Assembly: GCA_037074765.1 (NCBI GenBank)
Contig: JBAMDO010000230.1
Coordinates: 1 to 64,000 of the forward strand
Length of the DNA stretch: 64,000 bases
Direction of reading: 5' to 3'
Source of the DNA: Mansonella perstans
Taxonomy: Eukaryota; Nematoda; Chromadorea; Rhabditida; Onchocercidae
The translations under genes and the position numbers were made by a program. Numbering within the stretch: position 1 is the stretch's first letter; every line of letters begins with the position of its first letter. Below the pieces are notes generated by a model, which saw nothing but the letters and a program-made list of their open reading frames with translations, ran no database searches and was not told where the DNA came from. Of the stretch, positions 36,451 through 50,415 are shown one piece after another.

Positions 36451-37125
36451 AAGCTGACTTTAAACTTCAGCGTAAACAACACAGTAACCAATCAAATGAT
36501 ATGTAATATGTCGAACAGAACAGTGGGTAAACCAAATGTAGCAATTGGTATCACTTATTTAACACTCGGTCTATTTTTCAGGTTTTCTTAAACTTTAATT
36601 GAAAATTTGACATTTCAAATTCAACATTTTTATTTTTATAAGGAAATAAATATCCAATAAATGCATAATGTGTGAAGTGTAACATTTTAATTAAATGTTT
36701 CGCGAAATCTTCTGTCGGTTGACAGTTCATAAGATTTTACAACTGATTCAACAAAAAATTGTTGATTTATAGTTTCACTCTTATCATCAAGTGTAAATGT
36801 ACTACAATATACTTAATAAACTGTTAATTTTATATTGAATTTTTCATTTCGTAATACGATATAGTGAATGCAATTGGTTAATAGGCATATCAACTGAAAA
36901 AAAAAAAAAAAAAAAAAAACAAAAACTTGTCAGTCAGATATTTTAATCAGGCAACGATTGTAACCATGTCATTATTGATTATTTCAGATTGCTTATTTAT
37001 CATGTATTATAATATTTTTGCAACATGATTGTTATATTCATTCATGCTTCAAAATAATGTTTGTAATTGGTATCGTCAATACAATATCTGCAAATAATGA
37101 TTTAATAATTGTTGGGCTTAGGCTT
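36451..37125 (+). pseudogene. Truncated copy of the Srt-like receptor
   Basis: It corresponds to the first two exons of the gene at 4700-7158. The first exon (36471-about 36580) has the same TTCAG acceptor, VNNTVTNQ, then GKPNVAIGITYL. The second, from about 36992, has SCIIIF..HSCFKIMFVIGIV. One base is missing at the end of the first exon relative to the gene (CTATTTTTCAGG against CTCATTTTTCAGG), which breaks the frame into the next exon. Similarity ends after ANNDLIIVGL, and the TM3-TM7 exons are absent. Downstream, about 37325-37790 matches 7780-8310, showing that an internal segment was lost after a duplication that included the gene's 3' flank. A 20-base poly(A) run sits in its intron at about 36900. 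Confidence 0.8.
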
Positions 37126-37324
37126 TTTACATGTCCTGAAAATTTGTTATATCCTTTAGAAACAGACAAATTTAGAGATCGAATCAATAGTAACTGAAAA
37201 ACTATCGCAGGACAAATCTATATCTTTACAAGCTAGGAGCGCGGTAAAACGACAAACCGAAGTGAATTGCATTTCTGCTAAATCAGCAAATTCACTCCCT
37301 ATAGAAATTAATTTGTTCTAGTCA

Positions 37325-37790
37325 GGAATTTCGTGAAAGACCGAAGCAAATTTTTCTTCCAATATTTTAATTGAATGATTTATATGACTTTTCTATTATA
37401 ATTTTGTAGCATACAGTGAATGATAATGTTTCTGTTTTTTCTTACGGCTCAAATCATCATGTCTGCTGTAATGGATTATGCACTGTAACTGTTCCTTTTC
37501 TATTATCTCATTGTCCAAATCCTAATTTTTGCGGTAGTGGACAAAGCAGCTATTATGACAATTAAGCTCATCCTTATGTATTTATGAAAATATAGTCGTT
37601 GACTTAATAACCACCAACGTCTAGGACTATATGGTAGATCTCTGTATAATTCTGAAGGTCCAAATTTTTTGTTATCTATGTATATCGATACTACTATAAA
37701 GGTCCAAAACGCAATGGACTTGACTTGACCTTCAACACTTCTCCACACAACTCCTATATTCATCAAGAAGCCAAAGACCATCGGAGTGAA
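37325..37790. repeat. Duplicated 3' flank of the Srt-like gene
   Basis: It shares with 7780-8310 the order GACCGAAGCAA..TTCTTCCAATATTTTA, CGGCTCAAATCATCAT, TATCTCATTGTC, GACAAAGCAGCTATT, GACTATATGGTAGA, TATATCGATAC and AAGAAGCCA. Divergence is moderate, clearly older than that of the 1.6 kb repeat. The gene content of this flank is unknown. Confidence 0.7.
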
Positions 37791-38377
37791 CACTTTATCC
37801 TAATGGGTTAGCTGTTACAAAACTTCCAATTCAGTAAGGATATCATTTTTTAATCTTGTCGACAATCTTGCTTCCACGACAAGTAATATGATTGATAATA
37901 ATGATAGCAATTGATATGTAGTGCTCAATTGCTGAATGAAAAGACTTTTTTTTTCAAATTTCATTCTTCAGTACATTTATCCATATTATTTACCATCGTT
38001 TCTCGTTATCGTCGTCACCATTGTCATCATTTGTCACCGTCATTTCGATGGAAGTGTAGAGAGGATAGAGAAATGAATAATTATACCGAATGGATCTTGT
38101 TTAGTGGCATTTTTAATGTTTCCTCCACTTTCATTCGATGACCAAACAATTAAATTTCGTACTTTGGAATTTATTTATTTCTATTCCGAAGTCGCAGTTT
38201 TTCTCGCTTGTTAGAAATTTAAAATTATTTCGTTTCACCTATACACTAATGATAACAGTTCTATGCGCCAAAAAAAGATTAAGTCAGATTAATATTATAG
38301 TATATTACTAATTTGATTATTTACCGCAGTGCAATCGCTATTGATTTAAAAAATATAAAATTTAGGTTAAATCGATA
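37791..38377. other. Intergenic, 5' of the PTR gene
   Basis: No gene seen. A trinucleotide-like CGT/CAC-rich patch occurs at about 37998-38045. Confidence 0.5.
38364..38365 (+). promoter_or_regulatory. Acceptor AG 12 nt before the PTR start codon (possible trans-splice site)
   Basis: AAAATTTAG precedes the ATG at 38378 by 12 bases with stops upstream in frame. This suits spliced-leader addition or a 5' UTR intron. Confidence 0.4.
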
Positions 38378-41300
38378 ATGTTGTCTTTTGATAATCTCAT
38401 ACAACAACTATTCTATCGTTGGGGTTTCATTGCTCATCGTTATCGATTCATTTTATTTATCGGGCCAATCTTATTAACAGCAGCTCTTGGCTTCGGATTT
38501 TTATTTATCAAAAAACAGGCATGCTTTACTTCCAGAGTTTGATTTTCTTAAATTGAAATTTTGCAAACAGGGCATTTTTACTTTTAACTGTTTATCTCTT
38601 ATTTTACTTCTAGATAAATTAAATAAAGAAAAGTTATAGTTTTAATTATTACCAGACGAGTCAATTACACAAAGTTAGTTTAATACTCAAGCCCTGACTT
38701 CATTGCATATAGGACTGAATTATTAGCCGATCATTTCTAGAAAATTAAAAAGAAAATATTGTAGACTACAATTGATCCGGAATATGTTTTCTCGCCAAAA
38801 AATGCGCAATGGCGTTACGAGAAAAAAGTGTTGAGTGAGCATTGGCCTTTGAATGAACAAGAATTTTGGCCCGGGAAAACTTACGATTATACCGGATATG
38901 TGGATATTATAGCTGCCGGAATAAAACATCCTAAATTTGGACGACCAAATATGTTGGTGTTGAAGTATTTGGATGAATTGGAACGGATCAATCAGGTTTT
39001 TGTTATATCGGTCGCTATTGTTCCTTAAAATATGTCATTAAGAAATTTCAACAATTATCAAATAATGTTGTAAAAGATATGATCGCTGTGATTACTATCA
39101 ATGGTATGAATCAACTAATACTTGAGAACTTGTATAAATAAATTTCAAATTAATCGAAGAATAGTAATAATCAAATTTCGATTTCTTTTTTCAGTATATT
39201 ATTAATAATATTACAATATCTGTAATACACAATAATGTTGCGTATGAAGTTGGTTTTACTGATTTATGTATGTCATATGATTGGAAATGTTTTATGAACG
39301 AACATGTGACAATGCTTATGCCGGAAGAACGTTGGGGTATTTCCAATTCGAAATTAGCGGAATTCACTGGTGATATAATCGCTAATGAAGTAGTACTATC
39401 ATTTCTTAGTTGTTTTTTTTAATTAATGAACGAAATTACTTAGATAAGCGATAATCTAAATAGAATTTAGTTATCTTTATTTTCTTTCAGATTCAATTCG
39501 AGTCATTTCGAATTCGATTTTCTTATTATCATTAATTGCTGAATTATCATAAAATCAATCATTAAATACATTAAATTAATCACTTAGAAACACATTATTT
39601 TTTCTTTTAAATTTAAATTACTACATTTTTTGTAGTAACGCGATATTGTCATTTTTTTCTCCGATCTTTAATTCATTTTATAATTTTTTCACTGTTGCAT
39701 CATAATTCATTTTATTATTCTTATTTAAAAAAAATGACATATACATGTAAATTTCGTCGCCATACACATACATTCGAAATCATCATTAGATCTTTTTCGA
39801 TATATTTTCGTTGCTTGTAGATTCATTTCTCATGATAATATTACTTCGTTGCAGGTTAAAATAACTTATCCAATCGGTTGGCGAGGAACGGAACCAATTT
39901 ATTTTGGTGCGCTAATTGGTGCGCCAAATATTATCGATCAAGTATTTTATCTTTACAGAATTATATAGCAAAACATGACATTCGAGATTAAACTAGAGAC
40001 TAATTTTTGGAGAATTTCTGTAATTGAGTGAATTAGTTAACTATTCAGTATTATATTATTACTTTTGTATTTCACTGATTGAGAAACGTTTATTTCCGGA
40101 TTATAACACTGCAAAATCATTTTCAGGAAGGTCATTTCAACTACGTCCGAGCTATTAGACTTACCTATAATGTTCGAGATGAAAAAATTGGTAATATCAG
40201 TTATCTGTGGCGCAAAAAGGTTGCCGATTTCTTATCTAACATCAAAAATCCAGTATCCGGTATGTTAAGCTTTCTCCATCTTCCTCAATTTACACGTTTC
40301 AGGATCCTTTTTTTAAATAGTGTGCATTTAACATGAATAATGCATTTAACATAATAAAATAGCAACAACTGGTTTTTCCTTTTTTCAAGACAATAAAGTT
40401 GGTAGTTACAACAGTTTTCCAGAAAAATTAATGTGTGAAAATAATCGGACTTAAAACAAATATTCGGCTTGTTAACCAGTTTTCTTAATCCTATTCACCA
40501 AATTAATTGCATCACATGTTATAAACATAAAACAACATGCTCATAAGACATTTCTTAATAGATTTTCAGGTGTTTCATTTTTCTAGAAATTCTGGAATTT
40601 GGTATGTACCATAATGAAAGCTTACCGGAAGGCTTGCAAGAAGTTGCAGATTCATTATCGCCAAAATTTGCAACAACTTGTATTGTTTTATTTTCGCTTT
40701 GCGGATTAAGTGCAATCGTTTTGTTCAGACATGATGATGGATTTATTGCCATCGATTGGGTACGCAGTAAACCGGAAATAGCATTAGCTGGTAAGACCGG
40801 TTTCAATCTCTCATTAGCCATTATTGTTTGTAGTGATAAATAATACGAGATGATAACATGAGTAAGCAGTGAATTTTTTCAATCTCAAAGTATTACTTGA
40901 ACGTTACACTGTAAGCTTAAGTATAGTCTAATTTGTTTTACTAGAATAACTTTTCATATCTTCAGTGCCTTTTTCATTTTTCGTGATATTCTCATCAGTT
41001 ACTACTGACATAGTAAAATTATTTTTAGTTTAGTTACGTCACTTTTTCCTGCTATTACTGCGCATTATTCCATCGTGATCTCCGAAGGAATTCCCGAGTA
41101 TTTCTTAAGCTTTCATTACTTTGATAACTTTGTCATTCACTGTCAAGCATGTGAAAAACTTCAACAATTTTTGAAACTTAACGAGGAGATATTCACTTAT
41201 TCCAAATAAAAAATCTTCGCACAATAAAATATTGCAATTAAAATTTTAATTATTCATTTTCAGGTTTATTTTGTCCTTTACTTGCAATTGTAAGCGCATT

Positions 41301-44300
41301 TGGTTTAATTTTATGGATGGGTTTTTTATACAATGCTATTGTGAACATATCACCATTCATCATCTTTTGTAAGTTTATTTTAATCATGTCAAGAAAAACT
41401 CTAATTCATCTTATCTTTAATATTAAAAGATCTTTTCTGTTGCTGATGTTACCTGTCTGTTAATTAGTAATTAAAATATTGTACGAAAACTTTTAACTAG
41501 TTATTACATGAAGAACATCAAATTTCTGTTAATTGTTAATTGGTTATTAGTGAAAAAAAAAAACAAATTTGTTTAACCTTCCAAACATTTAGACCATTTT
41601 GTATATTAAAATATGTAAATTCTGTAATTTGTATTAAAAAAAATTTCGTCTAATTGATAAATAATAATTATTTAGGTATCGGTGTAGACGATATGTTTAT
41701 AATGAGTGCAGCTTGGCATCGCACCAATGTTGAACAGGATGTATCACATCGGTTATCCGAATCACTTGCCGAAGCAGCAGTTGCAATATCAATTACAACA
41801 ATTACTGATATGGTATTGATCTCATGTTCAATTTTTTTTTCCGATTAGTTTTTGATGTTCACAAGCGATAGTAAATAGTTTGCGACCATTGGACGATCCC
41901 TTTATATTCGGTACGTCAAAGCTGTATCCAGTATCACGTATCCCGTATACTGTACAAATAAACTGTTACATTTTCAACATAATGATATTCTGATAATGAA
42001 CGGAGTACTTTGATGACTCATTTAATTCTGATTCATTTATAGCTGTGTCCGTTATACGTTAATATAATCCCGACTTCAATTAGAAAGCACATTCTATCGG
42101 ATATATAAATTATTTCAAGTGATTTAAAATAAGATGATTCCGGCAAAATTTATGCATTATTTATTAGCAAGCGCAAATGCACAATTGCCACAGCTAAGTT
42201 ATTAAATTACAGCAAACTTACCGTTTGTTTTGGCTTTTTACTAATCTTTTTTTTCAGTTAACCTTTGGCATTGGCTGTTTAACAACACTGCCAAGTGTGC
42301 AAATGTTTTGCTTCTACACATTTATGGGTATAGCATTCACATATCTTTATCAATTAACATTTTTCACCGCTGTTATGGCATGTAGTGGAAAACGTGAAGG
42401 CGACGGATTGCATGCGATAACATTAAAGACAGTTATCCATCCAGAATTAGCCGGTTAGGAAATTTTTCGTTTTAAACGGTTAAAAAATTTTTTCTTTCAC
42501 TTCGCTATTTAAGAAATTTTCCTCCATTTTATCTTTTTGGGAAATTTCTGTTTCTTTATCAAAAAAAAATAAGTCAGGTTTAAACCTATAAGATGAAATT
42601 TATTTCGGGAAAAGTTTTAAAAATTTCCCTTTCTTTTTCCTTTGCTCATTTCAGATAGTTTATATAAAAAGATATTCCTAACTGGTAGTGTATCAGCGAA
42701 ATTAACAATTTCAATGGAAAACAATAATACTCTGTCAGAGAAATCACCAGAAATTGAAAATGGGAAAAAAAATGAAGCAATGGTAAAAGACATAAAAAGA
42801 ATATGTAAGCAAAAATTACGTGAAGACTTTATGAATTTAAAACAAAGCCTGAATAAGGTAGAAATTTTTCTCTTTTATTGCTACAAAGCTTGTGTGATTT
42901 TTTCTACTAACATCTTAATGACAATTGTCTTAATGATAACTAAGGCTAAGCTAGTGATTTGAATTGATGACAGTTTTATTTGAGTTGAATGAAAATTTCC
43001 AGGGATTAATTATGAATAATTTGGTAAAGATAGCATGAGTAAGCTTACTAGTACGTAATACCAAAAGAAATGTTCTGTCAAACGGAATATGTGACATATA
43101 AATGTGACAAAATAATATAGTATGCTTACCACATTATGCCAATTTAAGTTGTAAGATTTTCAATTCAAAAAAAGAAAAAACAATCCTTAAATACGATGTA
43201 TGAAGAAATCAGCTTTAGGTCATTTTTACTTCAAGGATTGATGAGAAAATCACTTAATAAATTAGTAATCAATGATATGAAAGTATATATCAGTAATTTA
43301 GGAGTTGCCTAAATCGAAATATCGTGAAACAATGATTGCAAAAATATTTCGTGAATATTACGGTCCATTCTTGCTTGATTCGTTCACCAAAAAAATTTTT
43401 ATTTTCATTTACATCATCTATATATCACTGGCAGTATTGGGTTGTACGATGTTAAAGGAAGGCCTAAATCCAAAATTTCTTGTATTAGAATCATTTTATC
43501 TCAGCAAATTCTACGAATTAATGGATGAAACATTTTGGAACGAAGGTATGAACGAAGTGGTTTTGAATATGAAATTAAACTAAATTTATTATTAGAGGAG
43601 ATTGTTTTTGATCAACAATCAATAGAGTTAAATGTTAATTTTCAGAATCATTAAATTCAGCAATTACCTGTCATTATTACTTGCTAGAATTAACAAATGA
43701 ATTGTTCGTTAAATCCTGTGGCAAAATTACTGAGAAAAAATTTTACCTTATTTACATTAATTCTTTCTTTTATTTGAACATTTGAAAAGTGAAAATTCGT
43801 ATTCTATCTAACATGTCTAAAATTTTTTCAAATTTAAATTGCAAAATAAATCAATTATTGCTTAAAAGAATAGTCAATGACAAGACAATTTCTACGATCA
43901 ATACAGCAGCGATAGTATGGACATTTTTGAAATTTATAAATTTTTGAATTAAATTTTTTTGTTGCGAAATAAAAAAAAAAGGAAATGAAAAACAGAACTG
44001 GAATTTCAAAAAAGCGATGTATCAACAAATTTTTAATTTTTTAAAATCCTTTAAGCTAGGAATTCTTAATTTTACCATTATCAATAATTGTAACATTTCT
44101 TTCATATAAAATTTTTATTAAATGAAATTTGAGTGATTAAGACTGTAATTGATAAGACTATGTGTACCGTTGTTCCATTATTTATGAAAAATATATATGT
44201 AATTATATTTACGATTTTTAGGCCTACAAATGCAAGTTGTAGTAAATTCACCACCTGATTTGTTCAGTTCAACGCAAAGAAAAGAGTTCCAGAATATGCT

Positions 44301-47300
44301 TGATGATTTTGAGAATACGGAATATACGATGCAACATAATGCAACAATGATATGGCTTGATGCATACGAAAGAAAACTTAACGAGGATCATAATTTTTCA
44401 ATGATCCCATTACCAAAAACGTAACATATCTAATCCCGTAATAAACTTTAATTACTGATATGATGTTTTTAAAAAAAAGAAAATTTCTCAAAACTTAGTT
44501 CAATTATGGGAAATTAGGAGAATTTTTTAAATTTAATTTTATTTAATTCAAAAATGGCACCTTTTATGTTTAAAGATTTAAATTTGCCAAATACATTTTC
44601 TATATTCATTATTACATTGATATAATACCATTTTAAAGAAAAAAAATTCTCAAAATTCATTTCAATTATGTAAATTTGCAGGATTATTGAAATTTTATTA
44701 ATTAACTTTTAAGTTCGCTGACTTAAATTTATCAAATGTATCTCCTATATTTAGTATTATACTGATATGAGTTATATTTTAAAAAAAAAAATTTCCAAAA
44801 GCACAAAATAATTTATTTATTTTCAGGAGTGAAGAATGGTACAAAAGATGCTATGAATGGTTAAAATCAGCTGGTGGACGACGTTTATGGGAAAAAGATA
44901 TGGTTTGGGGAAAAAATGAAAGTGACCCGAAGGTAAATTTTTAGATGAGAGATTTCGAAAATTAGTTTTGAATTATTATCTTTTTACGAAAGATAAATTG
45001 AAAAATATAAAATCAATCATAGAGAATTAATACTTAATTTAATACATTGATAGCTTTATTTTTCTGATATTTGAATCACTGCAAATTCTCTGTTCCACTG
45101 AAAAAAAATAAAGTAACAACTATTCAGGTAAGTAAAAAAAAATCCTGCACTTTCGAAAATTTCTTTTTGCTTTTTTTTCATATTTTTAAATCATAACTAC
45201 AGTTAAATTAACCAACAAAAAGTAAGAATATTTTTTTGCCGGAAGTTTTTTAAAATGAATATTATTTTTTATTGTTTTTTTTTTTTTTTAGTCCTATAAT
45301 CATTTGCTTGCTTTTCGTTTTCAACTTGGTCTTCGAAATTACAAAACACCAACCGATCATATGCGAAGTGCGATACTGATGCGGAAAATTTCTGCTGAAT
45401 ATGCAAAATTCAACATTACTACTTTCCATGAATACTATCCATTTGCTGATCAGGTATGAAACAGATTTTCTTTAATGCAACAAATTAAAATTGCGCGGAA
45501 ATAAATAGATACGAAGGTTAAATTGAGAAATTTGAATTCAGTTAGGACAACAGGTCAGCTATTCACAATTCAACATGTTTGATTTCCAACTGTCAATCTT
45601 GTGCATCAAACGCAATTGTATACCACATAAGCTAATCATTAGAAATTTTTCATTATCGAAAATTGATCCCATCGAATTCATAATACATTAATATTTCAAT
45701 TTTAAACTTCACAAAGAATAATACGTCAAAAAATAATGTAAGGATCGCTTATATTGAGTATTCCAGTATATTGAATTGAAACCGGCATTAATCAGGAATT
45801 GTCTTTTGGCAATGCTATCAATGTTTATTGTATCATTTATTATGATACCAAGTTGGATTGCTGCATTTATCATTGCATTTGCAATCTTCAGTATTGATAT
45901 TGGTATGTTTGGTTTATTATTATTAATACTTTATTTTCGTTCACCAATATTTATCATCTTAATATTAATTACTATTGTAGGAATATTTATTATTTTTCTG
46001 TTAATTATTAACATACTTAGGAGAAGCGAAAATTGTTTTACTATTAATTACTAATATACATTACTTTATTTGTGATAATATAATATCATGATATTCATTA
46101 TTAACTGTTGTCAATGAAAAGCTTACTGTTAACAATTAAGTAAATAATATATTATTAGATAAAGTATGCAATATTTTTCAATAATAGATCATTATTATTT
46201 AATGTAAAATTAGCAAAATTTGCTGATTATTATGCAACGAACTGTTATTATTATTGAAAATAAACATGTAAATAACATTTAATTCCCATTAATTATTTAA
46301 TTGCATTTTCTTCACTGTCCTTGCATAGCACATATTATTCATTAATAAAATTTTTAATTTCCAACAATTCAAGCATGCCCCATCATTTTTATAAACAATA
46401 AAAAATATTGAAATTAAAATCTTCCTTCTAAATTCTTCCCTTTCAAATCATTCAAAATAGATAACAGTTTTGGAAAGAAAATTAAATGGCAATAAAAACG
46501 AATATCCAATGTTGTGGGATATTGAGAAAAATGCCGAAATTTTTTCAAAAAATTGAAATTTAATGAAATTCTTAGAAATCTCATTGGGAATCAAATTCAT
46601 CATGAATTTTTCAGATGTAGCAGATTTTATGATATTTTAGAATATAAACACCTGAATAAATTTGATCCAGTGAATCAATTATTTTAGATTTAACTCGATT
46701 TCATATTTAAAATGTTAAATTCCAGAATATTCATTAATCTAATCCGTTCAACTGAATAATGAGTTTATTTCTGCGAAAAGGAAAAAAGTATTAGAAATTA
46801 TTGATAAATTTTTTCAGTCATTTTTAAAATTTTTGCAACACATTTTTGAACCAATCAATTAATTAATTAATCAACCAATCGATTAAATATTTCCTAAATA
46901 TCTTGTTAAGGTGCATGTATTTAGAATATTAAAACAAAAGAAATCGTTTTTAATTATCGAAAGATCAAATCACTGATCATGCATTGTTATCCATCAATTA
47001 ATTAAATTATCTTTGGTTAATTAACTGGTTTTTATTTTATATAGGTGTGATTGGTTTTATGACATTTTGGGGTGTTCGTTTAGAAAGTGTCTCTATAATA
47101 ACAGTTATTATGAGCATTGGTTTTGCTGTTGATTTATCAGCACATATTGGTTATGCATATGTAAAATCGGCTGGTGATCGACATACAAAAGCGATCAGTG
47201 CATTGGAAACCATTGGATGGCCCGTTTTTATGGTATTAATTTTAAATTAAATTTAACATTCCTTCATTTTTTTCGCATTAATTTCAACTCACTAGATTGT

Positions 47301-47657
47301 TAATTAATTAGTTGCATCTTAATACAATTTAATTATGATTGGAGTTAGTCATTTCAAATGATACAATCAAAAATAAATAAATGAAATAATTTGGATTTAA
47401 AATTTGCCAAATCTGCATTAAATTTATGTATAATTTGTTAAATCAATAAAGTTAGAAATCGAAGCAATATATGTTAGCATCATTTTTTATCAATATTTCA
47501 GGGAGCATTATCAACAATAGCTGGAATTATGGTACTTGCAACAATTCAAGCATACATTGTACAGATCTTTTTCAAAACAGTATTTCTTGTTATTATTTTT
47601 AGTATAATGCATGGTTTAATATTACTTCCAATATTCTTGACGATTATTTTAAAGTAA
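38378..47657 (+). CDS. Patched-related (PTR) protein with sterol-sensing-type domain
   Basis: Seventeen exons join with perfect phase to 940 aa: 38378-38518, 38765-38995, 39195-39389, 39855-39941, 40127-40259, 40587-40790, 41264-41368, 41676-41812, 42258-42453, 42655-42857, 43302-43545, 44222-44420, 44827-44932, 45292-45453, 45767-45902, 47045-47232 and 47502-47657 (TAA). The architecture is RND/Patched-like. TM1 is near residues 20-42, followed by a large extracellular loop containing DPEYVFSP and ERINQ. Five TMs (about 280-440) form the sterol-sensing-type domain with IGVDDMFIMSAW (Asp370, Asp371). A cytosolic linker follows (about 475-560). The second half repeats the plan and ends in five TMs with GFAVDLSAH (Asp857). 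These aspartates correspond to the proton-relay positions of RND transporters. Nematode PTR proteins act in cuticle formation, moulting and membrane lipid handling, so that role is inferred. Intron 1 has a GC donor. The exact PTR member cannot be assigned. Confidence 0.92.
44440..44810. repeat. Tandem duplication (~180 bp units) in PTR intron 12
   Basis: The phrase TACTGATATGA.G, followed by an A-rich run, AAAATT.CTCAAAA, TTCAATTATG, TTTAATT and AAATTTGCCAAAT.CATTT.CTATATT, occurs twice and begins a third time before the next acceptor. It is moderately diverged. Confidence 0.65.
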
Positions 47658-48287
47658 TTAAACAACAAAAATGGATCCGAAATTAATCAACAAATCAATA
47701 AGGAAAAAATGATTTGGCTAGATTTAATAGACGTGTTGAATATTAGCGGACAGGAAGATTTATCATAACTAGTAGAAGGAAAAGCAAAATAAAAAGAGAC
47801 AATCACAATATATAGCTATCTGAAACAGTGATTCATTAAAATTATTAATGATTATTAGTCATTGTTATACTTCGGAACCGTTTACAATACGCAAATTCCA
47901 TTCTGCAAACTGTGAGTTGGAAATAATATTAAACCATGAATCAAACAAGAATCAAAATTTTCTCCTTGGCCTGATGCAATATGTAAAAATTTAAGCAGAT
48001 AAGAAACTGCTATATTGTAATTCTGTTTCTCTACTTCTTTTGTAATACTAACCAAAATTTAAATTCTGGTTGTCAAATCTACAACTGTTCATGCCTGTTT
48101 GATTTGCTAAAATACGATATCAGCGTTATCAAAAGCATAGTTAAAGTATGAGACGAAAGAAATACCTGAGTATAAGTATCCCTAGAAAGTATGAAAGATA
48201 TTAAGGAAAAGAGAGTCCAAAGGTACTGAGGACGCACCATTAGCATAGGATGAGAGATTAACAATGGCACTGTGATGAACAGGCTAG
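47658..48287. other. Intergenic between convergent PTR and cyclin Q genes
   Basis: About 630 bp separate the PTR stop from the cyclin Q stop on the other strand. No further gene or obvious repeat is seen. Confidence 0.55.
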
Positions 48288-50415
48288 CTATCGTCTCAAC
48301 ACTAACGTCACTAACTCTTCTTCCAGACGTCGTAGTTTTGATTTTGTCATTGACCAGTAAAAAACGGAATACCAACGAACACCGACTGAGACCTAAAATC
48401 ACAAAGAAAAAAATAAGTTTTAGTGAAACTGATGCAAACAAAAAAATATCCACGGATAAAAGGTTCGATACAGATATAACATTCTATGTTTAAAATAACA
48501 TGAGAGAGAACATTCAACTAAATTAAAATTTTGAAGGAATTCTCTGCTGAGAATGCAAATTGTTGAAATTAGGGATTTAAGGTAACCAAACGGCAGTTGA
48601 CACGTTATTCTGTGTTTAAAATAACATGAAAGAGAAATCTCCTCCTTCCTATCAACAGTAACAAATTCTAAAAACAACCTTTGCAACACGGAGAGCAACT
48701 GCAAGACAAACAATAGCGATAGTCTGTGGATTGTGTGAAAGTATCCAATCGGGATTCACATGTGCATCACGTAATATCACAAATGCTATAGTACCAATGT
48801 GAAATTTCGTAAATTCATGTGGGTACCAATGCATCAGTGAAGAGATGTAATGCAATAAATACTAAAATTTAAGATATCAAAACAGTGAAGCGTATGAATA
48901 AGTATATATAACAGAAACAATTCAAATTTTCTATAATTACTCACTACCTTTCCAGTCTAATCATTTTAACAACCTAACCTTAATTCGCATCCTAATAGAT
49001 CCTAAATAATTTAGCTGTTTTTTCTTATCTGTTACTACCATTAAATTTCGCTTCTTTCCACAAGAAAAAGCTATTACTAGAAAATGAAATATGGCAAAAA
49101 TTCAATGACCTTAAATTATTACTATGTTAGTATAACTGCATGAATATAGCAAAACATAATGCTAATGGAAAATTTTACCTTATGAGGATTTTCCACAGCT
49201 AAACGAAATTTTAAAAACCGTAGCACAATATACTCCATCCGTGAAAGACTCGTTCGTAATGCCCATGACTCATCATCGATTTGTAGGATCGGTTCACGAG
49301 GATGTAGAATGCTCAATGCAAATGCTAATTAAGCCTTTGATTTTCAACTAATAGCGCTTGACAGTTAAGGTAGCAAGATATGGTTTGATAGCGCTTTGAT
49401 AGCGCTATTGATAGTTAAGATACCCGAAATTTCCCCTTACGTGCTAAAATCATGATCGAAAAGTCAGTGAAAATGTCAAAGCAAGGTGATCAAGTAACCT
49501 GTATGCAACATTCACAACATCTCTTGTCTTTATTATCTCATCTTCTTCTGTTTTAGCCGCTAACAGAAGACATGCCGAAGCGATCATCTTAATAAGTAAA
49601 CATGCATTAGAAACGTATATACTGCTTTATTTTTAATTTTAAAATATCAAATTCGTAATAAAGCTAATTTTAAGAGAGTTCCAAATTCAAATTTATGATT
49701 AATCTTTAAAAATCCAACAGCATAATTGATTACATGATCGCAGTAAACTATACGAATCGAAATTTAAAACTAAATTTTTATTAAATATCGAAGCACAAAT
49801 TCAGTGAATATGATCGATTAAATTCCCACAAACATAAGAAAAAAATTAGATGACTAATTTGAATGCTTTGATTATGCTGTTTTTTAATCTATGAGAATTT
49901 ATGGCTAAAAATATCAATAATTTTTTTGATTTGAACTAGTACTACCATTTATCCTAGTTTAAATGGCTACTAGCAAAACTTACATAAGGACAAAACTCAG
50001 AAGCACCACTCTTCCTTAATGTCCGATATGTTAAAATTGCAGCAGTACATATTGTCGAATTTTTCGCTTCTAATTTGATTCCTGAAATAAAAACACTCAC
50101 CATTTCAGCAAAAAAAAAATATATCATAATCAATTTTCTAATAAGCATATACATTTTCTTTTGTGGATCAATTTTGATCCATCCTACTTGATGCAGTTTT
50201 ATAGCTATCATCTCTATCTTATCATAGAGCATGTCAACATTGGATTTCAAAAGATCATCCATATCTGTTAAACATTGGATTTCAACAGAGAAAAACATTC
50301 ATTGATAAGAGTGTAACAAATGAATTCAAAGAAATTACAGTAAATGAAGCTACTTACCAGCTTCAAGAACAAATACAAAGATTTTCCTTCGATTCGTTGA
50401 GTTTTCGTCCATCAT
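48288..50415 (-). CDS. CCNQ: Cyclin Q (FAM58-type cyclin), CDK partner
   Basis: Six minus-strand exons in consistent phase encode 221 aa: 50415-50358, 50081-49984, 49587-49499, 49311-49179, 48861-48679 and 48392-48288 (TAG). The cyclin box begins VFVLEAGIKLEAKNSTICTAA, continues with CLLLAAKTEEDEI and TRDVVNVAYR, then LHPREPILQID..WALRTSLSRMEYIVLRFLKF. The second box starts at PHKYLLHYISSL and contains AFVILRDAH and PQTIAIVCLAVALRVA. The tail has WYSVFYWS. These match the FAM58/cyclin Q family, whose human member activates CDK10 in the nucleus. The first exon is short and starts MMDENS. The longer upstream frame contiguous with exon 2 is intronic. Its neighbour upstream is the tubulin cofactor E gene on the same strand. 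Confidence 0.85.

Noticed and set aside
37503..37793. 96-residue minus-strand frame in the duplicated Srt flank
   Set aside because: The homologous stretch at 7780-8310 does not keep this frame open and no family is recognised.
49954..50298. Long minus-strand frame continuous with cyclin Q exon 2, including a 19-nt GTGAGT..TTTCAG mini-intron look-alike at 50082-50100
   Set aside because: The upstream part has no cyclin similarity. A better first exon at 50415-50358 ends in phase 1 at a GTAAGT donor and joins exactly at the TTTCAG acceptor, giving the expected FVLEAGIKL start.
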